12,891 nucleotides of DNA from CAVUAT01 sp963739545 (lineage in GTDB: Bacteria; Actinomycetota; Thermoleophilia; Solirubrobacterales; 70-9). The translations under genes were made by a program, and so were the position numbers. Of the stretch, positions 6,915 through 12,668 are shown piece after piece. Where the stretch lies: positions 1 to 12,891 of the forward strand of contig CAVUAT010000006.1 of the NCBI GenBank assembly GCA_963739545.1, in the 5' to 3' direction. The notes under the pieces were generated by a model, which saw only the letters and a program-made list of their open reading frames with translations, had not been told where the DNA came from and did no database searches. Every line of letters begins with the position of its first letter. The stretch's first letter is position 1.

Positions 6915-7565
6915 ATGCCTCTCGGTTCGCCGCGGTCGCTGCTCGCCCTCGTCGCTCCACCGCTCTGCGGAGTGTGCGGCGGCGCCTGCGACGCGGCTCG
7001 CCCGCTCTGTGCTGTCTGCCGACGGGAGCTGTCCCGGTCGCGGCCGGCGGTCGGCCCGGGCCCGGCTGGGATTGACCTCGCGATCTCGGCGGCCGGCTAC
7101 GAGGGCGCGGCCCGCGAGCTCGCCCACGCTCTGAAGTACGGCCGGCGGCTCGGGCTCGCGGGCTTCTGCGCGGAGCTGATGGCCGGCGCCTGCCCCGAGG
7201 GCGAGCTGCGCGGCGTGCTCGTCCCCGTCCCGCCGTCGGCGGTTCGCTGGCGCTGGCGCGGTTTCGACCCCGCCGAGGAGATCGCGCTCGCCCTCGCTCG
7301 CAGGACCGGCCTCCCAGCCGGCCCCTGCCTGCGCCGCCTGCCGGGTCCGCGGCAGGTGGGTCGGCCCCGCGCCGAGCGCCTCGCCGACCCGCCGCGGGTG
7401 GAGCTGCGAGCGGCGCCGGCGCCCGGCTCAGCGCTGCTGATCGATGACGTCCACACCACGGGAGCCACGCTCGCGGCCTGCGCCGCGGCGCTTCGGGGCG
7501 GCGGCTCGCGCAGGATCGTGGCGCTCACGTTCGCCCGCTCCCGACGAGCGCGATCGCCGACATGA
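6915..7565 (+). CDS. comF: ComF family phosphoribosyltransferase-like protein
   Basis: The 216-residue protein has an N-terminal zinc-binding knuckle with Cys18, Cys21, Cys32 and Cys35 (CGVC and CAVC pairs). A type I phosphoribosyltransferase fold follows, with the PRPP-binding loop IDDVHTTGAT at residues 177-186. The segments YGRRLGLAGF, VPVPPSAVRWRWRGFD and RLPGPRQVGRPRAERL match ComFC/GntX proteins. ComFC is needed for DNA uptake in transformable bacteria, where it helps import or process incoming single strands; its chemistry is unsettled and many non-competent bacteria keep it. The ATG at 6915 gives the usual short lead-in to the cysteines; only a weak GGGG precedes it. The gene precedes hpf and secA, an order also seen in Bacillus. 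Confidence 0.85.
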   Translation: MPLGSPRSLLALVAPPLCGVCGGACDAARPLCAVCRRELSRSRPAVGPGPAGIDLAISAAGYEGAARELAHALKYGRRLGLAGFCAELMAGACPEGELRGVLVPVPPSAVRWRWRGFDPAEEIALALARRTGLPAGPCLRRLPGPRQVGRPRAERLADPPRVELRAAPAPGSALLIDDVHTTGATLAACAAALRGGGSRRIVALTFARSRRARSPT

Positions 7566-7595
7566 ACCGCGATCGCAGCGCCCGCGAGATAGGTC

Positions 7596-7613
7596 GCGGC
7601 AGCAAGCTGCCGC
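7596..7613. terminator. Perfect inverted repeat after comF
   Basis: GCGGCAGC and GCTGCCGC form an eight-base perfect inverted repeat separated by AA, 30 bases after the comF stop. There is no T-run on either strand, so it is either a U-less GC-rich terminator for comF or an operator for hpf. The remaining part of the 123-base gap holds the hpf promoter region. Confidence 0.4.
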
Positions 7614-7655
7614 TCGAAAATGGGGCGGGCTGGCGATCGCTATTGACCACAGGCG

Positions 7656-7661
7656 TACGAT
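7656..7661 (+). promoter_or_regulatory. Putative -10 element of hpf
   Basis: TACGAT fits a TANNNT -10 element and would start transcription about 20 bases before the hpf GTG. A TTGACC at 7643-7648 looks like a -35 box but is only seven bases away, too close to pair with it, so the promoter class is uncertain. Confidence 0.35.
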
Positions 7662-7675
7662 TTCTGTTCACCGCG

Positions 7676-7682
7676 AAAGGAG
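7676..7682 (+). promoter_or_regulatory. Shine-Dalgarno site of hpf
   Basis: AAAGGAG lies six bases before the GTG at 7689. It is the best ribosome-binding site in the window and fixes the hpf start. Confidence 0.8.
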
Positions 7683-7688
7683 CCCTCC

Positions 7689-8042
7689 GTGAGGATCGAT
7701 GTTCGAGGAGTCAATGTCGAGGTGAACGCCGAGCTGCGCGAGGCGGTGACGAGCCGTTTCAAGCGCGTCGGCAAGCAGGTCTCCTCGCTCGCGACGCTCG
7801 AAGTGGAGCTGCGCGAGGAGCGCAATCCACGGATCCGCGACTCGATGGTCGCCGAGGCCACCCTCCGCCTCAAGGGCCGCACCCTACGCGCCAAGGAGGC
7901 CTCGCCCGAGATGCTTCACTCGATCCACGAGCTGGCCGAGGACATCCGCCGCCAGGTCAAGAAGCACCGCGAGATGCGCCGCAAGCGCCATCAGACGCGC
8001 CGGATGGCCGAGCGGACCCGGCGCGACGCATCGACGGCCTGA
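7689..8042 (+). CDS. hpf: Ribosome hibernation-promoting factor, short form (HPF/RaiA)
   Basis: HPF/RaiA proteins bind the 30S decoding region when growth stops and block mRNA and tRNA binding. The 117-residue product has the S30AE-type alpha-beta domain: MRIDVRGVNVEVNAELREAV, LEVELREERNPR, then the strand-helix EATLRLKGRTLRAKEASPEMLHSI. A basic, Arg/Lys-rich tail (about residues 86-113) would contact 16S rRNA. The C-terminal dimerisation domain of long HPF is absent, though long forms are usual in Actinobacteria. The GTG start is supported by AAAGGAG. Its TGA overlaps the putative CTG start of the haemoglobin gene. Neighbours comF and secA fit the known comFC-hpf-secA order. Confidence 0.85.
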   Translation: MRIDVRGVNVEVNAELREAVTSRFKRVGKQVSSLATLEVELREERNPRIRDSMVAEATLRLKGRTLRAKEASPEMLHSIHELAEDIRRQVKKHREMRRKRHQTRRMAERTRRDASTA

Positions 8043-8506
8043 GCGCCGAGGCCACACCGACGCTGTTCGAGTGGGCGGGGGGACGCGACGCCTTCGAGCG
8101 GCTGATCGACGCCTTCTACGATCGCGTGGAGGGCGACGAGCTGCTCGCCCCGGTGTTCGGCGGGTCGGTCAGCCGCGAGCACCGCGAGCACGTGACGGCG
8201 TGGTGGTGCGAGGTCTTCGGCGGCCCGGCCGCATACTCCGAGCAGCTCGGGGGCTACGAGGCGATGCTCTCGAAGCACCGCGGGCTCGAGATCACGCCCG
8301 AGCGGCGCTTCCGCTTCGCGATGCTGATGAGCCAGGCAGCCGACGACGCCCGGTTGCCCGACGACCCCGAGTTCCGCTCGGCCTTCGTCGCGTACGTCGA
8401 GTGGGGCACCCGCCTTGCGATGCACAACGCGGGCTCCGACGAGGTGATCGAGCACGCGCCGCTGCCGCGCTGGGGGTGGGGCGAGGCGCCTCCATACGAG
8501 GGCTGA
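8039..8506 (+). CDS. Group II truncated haemoglobin, apparent CTG start
   Basis: The 155-residue product begins (M/L)SAEATPTLFEWAGG, a typical N-terminus of group II truncated globins. These small haem proteins bind O2 or NO or act in redox defence. Visible haem-pocket candidates are the B-helix Tyr27 in DAFYDRV, the W-W pair in EHVTAWWCEVFGG, the proximal His80 in SKHRGLEIT, and Trp122 in YVEWGTRLAM at the usual G8 position. The frame is open far upstream but has no ATG or GTG between 7562 and the GTG at 8126, and that GTG would remove the first helix. The only TTG lies at 7643, before hpf. CTG at 8039 overlaps the hpf stop (CTGA), so the gene is probably translated by coupling from hpf. Confidence 0.85.
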   Translation: MSAEATPTLFEWAGGRDAFERLIDAFYDRVEGDELLAPVFGGSVSREHREHVTAWWCEVFGGPAAYSEQLGGYEAMLSKHRGLEITPERRFRFAMLMSQAADDARLPDDPEFRSAFVAYVEWGTRLAMHNAGSDEVIEHAPLPRWGWGEAPPYEG

Positions 8507-8512
8507 GAGGGG

Positions 8513-8531
8513 GCGTACCCCGTTGGTACGC
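8513..8531. repeat. Perfect 7-bp inverted repeat overlapping the secA promoter
   Basis: GCGTACC (8513-8519) and GGTACGC (8525-8531) are exact reverse complements with a five-base spacer. The right arm contains most of the putative secA -10 element. It begins six bases after the globin stop. It could be an operator or a short terminator hairpin; there is no T-run. Confidence 0.5.
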
Positions 8532-8532
8532 T
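8527..8532 (+). promoter_or_regulatory. Putative -10 element, leaderless promoter of secA
   Basis: TACGCT ends eight bases before the secA ATG at 8541, placing the transcript start on or next to the start codon. No ribosome-binding site precedes the ATG. No clear -35 box is visible. Confidence 0.4.
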
Positions 8533-8540
8533 GACGCGCT

Positions 8541-11396
8541 ATGGCGAAAGGACTGATCGATCGCGCTCTCCGAATGGGCGAGTCGAAGCAATTCAAACAG
8601 CACGCCGACCGCGTAGAGACGATCAACGCGATCGAGCCCGAGATGGAGTTGCTGGGCGACGACGAGCTGCGCCAGGACGCCGACGAGCTCCGTGAGCGCG
8701 GCAAGGCGGGGGAGTCGCTTGACGATCTGCTCCCCGAGGCTTTCGCGCTGACCCGCGAGGCCGCGCGCCGCTCCCTCGGCCAGCGCCACTATGACGTCCA
8801 GCTGATCGGCGGCATGATCCTGCACTCCGGCGCGATCGCCGAGATGAAGACCGGCGAGGGCAAGACCCTGACTGCCACCACGGCCGTCTTCCTCAACACC
8901 CTGGCCGGGGACGGCGTCCACCTGGTCACCGTCAACGACTACCTGGCGCGCCGCGACGCCGAATGGATGAAGCCCGTCTACGACGCGCTAGGCGTCAGCG
9001 TCGCCGCGATCCAAGAGGGTGACGACCCCGCAACTCGCCGCCAGAAGTATGCCGCCGACGTCACCTACGGCACCAACTCCGAATTCGGCTTCGACTACCT
9101 GCGCGACAACATGGCGGGCTCGCTCGAGGAGTGCGTGCAGCGCGGCCATCACTTCTCGATCGTCGACGAGGTCGACAACATCCTCATCGACGAGGCGCGC
9201 ACCCCGCTGATCATCTCGGGCAAGCCCGAGCAGGCCGCCGACCTCTACTACACGTTCGCCCGCCTGGCGAAGACGATGAAGGGTGAGGCCGCGAAGACCA
9301 AGCTGAAGAGCCTCGGGGAGTCGAAGGACACCTCGGAGGCTGAGTACGACTACGAGTACGACGAGAAGCACAAGACGGTTGCGCCGACCGAGCGCGGGAT
9401 CGCCAAGGCCGAGGAGTTCCTCGGGGTCGAGAACCTCTATCTCTCCGAGCACGGCTCGCTGGTCAACCACCTGATCCAGTCGCTGAAGGCCGAGGCGCTC
9501 TACAACCGCGACACCGAGTACGCCGTCGTCGACGGCCAGGTGATGATCATCGACGAGTTCACCGGCCGCATCCTCGAAGGGCGCCGCTGGTCCGAGGGCC
9601 TACACCAGGCCATCGAGGCCAAGGAGGGCGTCTCGATCCGCGAGGAGAACCAGACCCTGGCGACGATCACGCTCCAGAACTACTTCCGCCTCTACGGAAA
9701 GCTCTCCGGCATGACCGGAACGGCCATGACCGAGGCCACCGAGTTCATGAAGATCTACGAGGTCCCGACCGTCGATATCCCGACCCACCGCGACATGGTC
9801 CGCGCCGACAACAACGACGCGATCTTCAAGACCAAGGGCGGCAAGTGGAACGCGGTCGTCAACGAGGTCGAGGACCGAAACGGCCAGGGCCAGCCGGTCC
9901 TGATCGGGACGATCTCGGTCGAGACCTCCGAGATGCTCTCGGATGAGTTCCGCAAGCGCGGCATCGACCACGTCGTGCTGAACGCGAAGCCGGAGTACGC
10001 GGAGAAGGAGGGCGAGACGATCTCGCAGGCGGGCCGCCGCGGCGCGGTCACGATCGCCACGAACATGGCGGGCCGCGGCGTCGACATCAAGCTCGGGGGC
10101 AGCCCCGAGCAGATGGCGCGCCACGAGCTGATCAACCAGGGCATCAACTCCGGCGACGAGGGCTATGAGGAGAAGCTCGCGGCGCGCGTCGCCGAGCTCG
10201 ACACCCAAACAGCCGCCGAGGCCGACGCCGTGCGCGAGCTCGGCGGGCTCTACATCATCGGCACCGAGCGCCACGAGTCCCGGCGCATCGACAACCAGCT
10301 CCGAGGACGGTCGGGCCGCCAGGGTGACCCCGGCGAGTCCCGCTTCTTCCTCTCGGCCGAGGACGACCTGATCCGACTGTTCGCCGGTGAGCGCATCTAC
10401 AAGATCCTCGACCGCCTCGGGCCCGTCAACGAGGAGGGCGAGGAGGAGGCCCTCGAGGCCAAGATGCTGACGAAGACCATCGAGGGCGCCCAGAAGAAGG
10501 TCGAGCAGCAGAACTTCCTGATCCGCAAGCGCGTCCTCGAGTACGACGACGTGATGAACGAGCAGCGCCGGATCATCTACAAGTACCGACGTGAGGTGCT
10601 CGAGGGCAAGGACATGTCCGGGACGGCCCGCGAGGAGCTCGTCGAGGTCGTCAGCCGCATGGTCGACAACTACACGCCCGGCGACGTGATCGAGGACTGG
10701 GACCTGGGCGAGCTCCAGACGCAGGTCCGCCAGCTCTGGCCGTCCGAGGTCGAGATCGCCACGCTCGCTCCCGAGACGACGAACCGCGAGGACCTCCGCG
10801 AGCTGCTGGTCGCGGATGCCCTCGCCGCCTACGACGCCCGCGAGCAGCACTTCGGCGACGAGATCATGCGCCAGCTCGAGCGCGCGATCCTGCTCCAGCT
10901 GATCGACAACCGCTGGCGCGAGCACCTCTACGAGATGGACTACCTCCGCGAGGGCATCCACTTGCGCGGCTTCGCCCAGATCGACCCGCTGGTCGCATAC
11001 AAGAACGAGGGCTTCACGATGTTCCAGGCCCTGATGTACGCGATCTGGGAGGAGTTCGCCCGCCTGATCTTCCACGCCGACGTCCAGATCGAGCCCGGCG
11101 AGGGTCCCGGCGCGGCGCCCCCCGCTCCCCGAGCACCCGCCGCCACCGACGTCCAGTACTCAGGCGGGACCCCGGAGCAGCCTTCGGCGCTGGGTCAGGC
11201 CGCCGTGGCTACCGCATCCGGCGCCGACGCCGCCGCCGAGCAGGCGATCGAGGGCAAGGCTCAGCCCGCCGGCAACGGCTCACCCTCGTTCCAGGAGCAG
11301 GAGACGGTGGTCAAGGACGAGCACGAGAAGCTCGGGCGAAACGACCCCTGCTGGTGCGGCTCGGGCAAGAAGTACAAGAAGTGCCACGGAGCCTGA
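8541..11396 (+). CDS. secA: Preprotein translocase ATPase SecA
   Basis: SecA drives unfolded preproteins through the SecYEG channel using ATP. The 951-residue product is full length. It has Walker A TGEGKT (104-109) after the Q-motif-like region LIGGMILHSG, Walker B with DEVD (about 208-211), the helicase motif GTERHESRRIDNQLRGRSGR (about 574 onward), and the wing/scaffold block ILLQLIDNRWREHLYEMDYL. A long Ala/Pro/Gly-rich linker (about 850-925) leads to a zinc-binding SEC-C tail, CWCGSGKKYKKCH (Cys937, Cys939, Cys948, His949), which binds SecB or ribosomes in other bacteria. It is the housekeeping SecA1 type by length. The start MAKGLIDRAL is 8 bases after a -10-like box, so the mRNA is probably leaderless. 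hpf and globin precede it and prfB follows. Confidence 0.97.
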   Translation: MAKGLIDRALRMGESKQFKQHADRVETINAIEPEMELLGDDELRQDADELRERGKAGESLDDLLPEAFALTREAARRSLGQRHYDVQLIGGMILHSGAIAEMKTGEGKTLTATTAVFLNTLAGDGVHLVTVNDYLARRDAEWMKPVYDALGVSVAAIQEGDDPATRRQKYAADVTYGTNSEFGFDYLRDNMAGSLEECVQRGHHFSIVDEVDNILIDEARTPLIISGKPEQAADLYYTFARLAKTMKGEAAKTKLKSLGESKDTSEAEYDYEYDEKHKTVAPTERGIAKAEEFLGVENLYLSEHGSLVNHLIQSLKAEALYNRDTEYAVVDGQVMIIDEFTGRILEGRRWSEGLHQAIEAKEGVSIREENQTLATITLQNYFRLYGKLSGMTGTAMTEATEFMKIYEVPTVDIPTHRDMVRADNNDAIFKTKGGKWNAVVNEVEDRNGQGQPVLIGTISVETSEMLSDEFRKRGIDHVVLNAKPEYAEKEGETISQAGRRGAVTIATNMAGRGVDIKLGGSPEQMARHELINQGINSGDEGYEEKLAARVAELDTQTAAEADAVRELGGLYIIGTERHESRRIDNQLRGRSGRQGDPGESRFFLSAEDDLIRLFAGERIYKILDRLGPVNEEGEEEALEAKMLTKTIEGAQKKVEQQNFLIRKRVLEYDDVMNEQRRIIYKYRREVLEGKDMSGTAREELVEVVSRMVDNYTPGDVIEDWDLGELQTQVRQLWPSEVEIATLAPETTNREDLRELLVADALAAYDAREQHFGDEIMRQLERAILLQLIDNRWREHLYEMDYLREGIHLRGFAQIDPLVAYKNEGFTMFQALMYAIWEEFARLIFHADVQIEPGEGPGAAPPAPRAPAATDVQYSGGTPEQPSALGQAAVATASGADAAAEQAIEGKAQPAGNGSPSFQEQETVVKDEHEKLGRNDPCWCGSGKKYKKCHGA

Positions 11397-11405
11397 CCTA
11401 AGAAG

Positions 11406-11423
11406 TAGCCGCGCGCGCGGTTA
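11406..11423. terminator. GC-rich hairpin after secA
   Basis: TAGCCGCGC and GCGCGGTTA pair along their length (one G-T wobble), centred on a 12-base palindrome CCGCGCGCGCGG, starting nine bases after the secA stop. No T-run follows, so it is a candidate U-less terminator only. The rest of the 101-base gap to prfB shows nothing but a -10-like box near its end. Confidence 0.3.
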
Positions 11424-11484
11424 GAGCCGGCCCTCGCGCAACTCCATCGAGCCGACCCTGTGCGATTAGCGAGCACATGCCCAA

Positions 11485-11490
11485 TAACCT
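11485..11490 (+). promoter_or_regulatory. Putative -10 element, leaderless promoter of prfB
   Basis: TAACCT ends seven bases before the prfB ATG at 11498, suggesting that prfB has its own leaderless transcript instead of relying on secA read-through. No ribosome-binding site precedes this ATG. Confidence 0.4.
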
Positions 11491-11497
11491 TGTACGC

Positions 11498-12610
11498 ATG
11501 GCCGAGGCGCTCTCAGCGGATCAGGTCCCTGCGCGGCTCGCCGAGATCCGCGAGCAGTTGAAGCTGCTCGCGGACTACCTTTGACCCGGTTTCGCTGGAG
11601 TCCGAGGTTTCATCGCTCGAGGACGAGATGCAGCGCCCCGGCTTCTGGGACGACCAGGAGACGGCAGCGTCGACCTCGGCCAAGCACTCGCGCGCCCAGC
11701 GGCGGCTGACCGGCTTCCGCTCGCTCGAGTCCGATGTCGCCGACCTCGACGAGCTCGCGGAGATGGCGACCGAGGACGAGGAGATGGCCACCGAGCTTGG
11801 CTCGCAGGTGGCATCGATCGAGAAGCGGCTCGCCGAGCTCGAGGAGGAGCTCGTTCGCGGGCGACTACGACGCGGGCGACGCCGTCGTCACGGTGAACGC
11901 CGGGGCGGGGGGGACGGACTCCCAGGACTGGGCCGAGATCCTGCTGCGCATGTACCTGCGCTGGGCCGACCGGCGCGGCTTCAAGGTGGAGATGACGGAG
12001 GCGTCACCGGGCGAGGAGGCGGGGCTCAAGTCCGCGACGTTCATCGCGCGCGGCGAGAACGCCTACGGGCTGTTCGCGGCCGAGCGCGGCGTGCACCGGC
12101 TGATCCGGATCTCGCCGTTCGACGCTTCGGCGCGCCGCCATACGAGCTTTGCGCAAGTGGACGTTGCGCCGCTGGTCGAAGGGAATGTCGAGGTCGAGCT
12201 CGACGAGAGCGACATCCGCGTAGACACCTACCGCGCCTCGGGCGCCGGAGGCCAGCACGTCAACAAGACCGACTCCGCGGTGAGGCTCACCCACGAGCCG
12301 ACCGGGCTCGTCGTCCAGTGCCAGAACGAGCGCTCCCAGACTCAGAACAAGGCGGTCGCGATGCAGCTGCTGCGCAGCCGGGTGCTCGAGCTCGAGGAGC
12401 GAAAGCGCGCCGAGGAGCTTGCGAAGGAGCGCGGCGAGGTCAAGCCGGCCGAGTGGGTCGAAGATCCGCAGCTACTTCCTGCACCCCGACCAGCGGGTCA
12501 AGGACCACCGCACCAACTTCGAGATGGGCGACGCCCAGCGTGTGCTCGACGGCGACCTCGACGGCTTCATCCGCGAGTACCTGAACCAGGCCGCGTCGGC
12601 GGCAGGGTGA
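11498..12610 (+). CDS. prfB: Peptide chain release factor 2 (RF2) with programmed frameshift and two further frame changes
   Basis: RF2 reads UGA and UAA and releases the finished protein. The opening frame (ATG 11498) gives 28 codons, MAEALSADQVPARL onward, then in-frame TGA at 11582 inside CTTTGAC. A +1 shift there continues as DPVSLESEV and the coiled-coil domain 1. At about 11852 the homology jumps +1 again (ELV to FAGDYDAGDAVV). At about 12456 it jumps a third time (PAEW to SKIRSYFLHP). Joined, the product is about 369 residues, normal for RF2. It has the RF2 anticodon-like SPF (codons 12112-12120), and GGQ (12247-12255) in SGAGGQHVNKTDSAVR. The first shift is the known autoregulatory signal. 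The other two are not, and may be sequencing or assembly errors, decay, or recoding. Gene identity is certain; intactness is not. Confidence 0.9.
11579..11585 (+). promoter_or_regulatory. prfB programmed +1 frameshift site CTTTGAC
   Basis: Codon 28 is CTT followed by TGA C. In RF2 genes a slow UGA lets the ribosome slip from CUU to UUU and continue in the +1 frame, so scarce RF2 raises its own synthesis. The purine-rich stimulator AGGGGG that sits three bases upstream in E. coli is only weakly matched here (GCGGAC at the same place). Confidence 0.85.
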
Positions 12611-12620
12611 CCAATCCGTT

Positions 12621-12639
12621 GGTGTCTGTACCCGGCACC
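12621..12639. repeat. Short imperfect hairpin between prfB and the methyltransferase
   Basis: GGTGTC and GGCACC pair (one G-T wobble) around a seven-base loop in the 58-base gap between two convergent genes. It may be a weak bidirectional terminator or part of a dispersed GGTGTC-type intergenic repeat. Nothing else is seen in the gap. Confidence 0.2.
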
Positions 12640-12668
12640 CCCGGACGCGAAGCGGAGGAGGTGGCCGG

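Noticed and set aside
7643..7661. TTGACC plus TACGAT as a standard sigma-70 promoter for hpf
   Set aside because: The spacing is seven bases, far short of about 17, so the two boxes cannot work as a pair. Only the -10 was kept, at low confidence.
7562..8506. A 314-codon open frame starting at ATG 7562, covering hpf and the globin
   Set aside because: Only the part after 8039 resembles a protein family. The first 160 codons overlap hpf in another frame and read as Arg/Pro/Gly-rich shadow sequence.
9600..11075. A 491-codon minus-strand frame opposite secA
   Set aside because: It is the Leu/Val/Asp-rich antisense shadow typical of high-GC codon use and secA is unmistakable on the other strand.
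11498..12610. Calling prfB a dead pseudogene
   Set aside because: RF2 is needed for TGA stops, which dominate here, and the residues and motifs are fully conserved across the breaks. That pattern fits sequence error or recoding better than decay.
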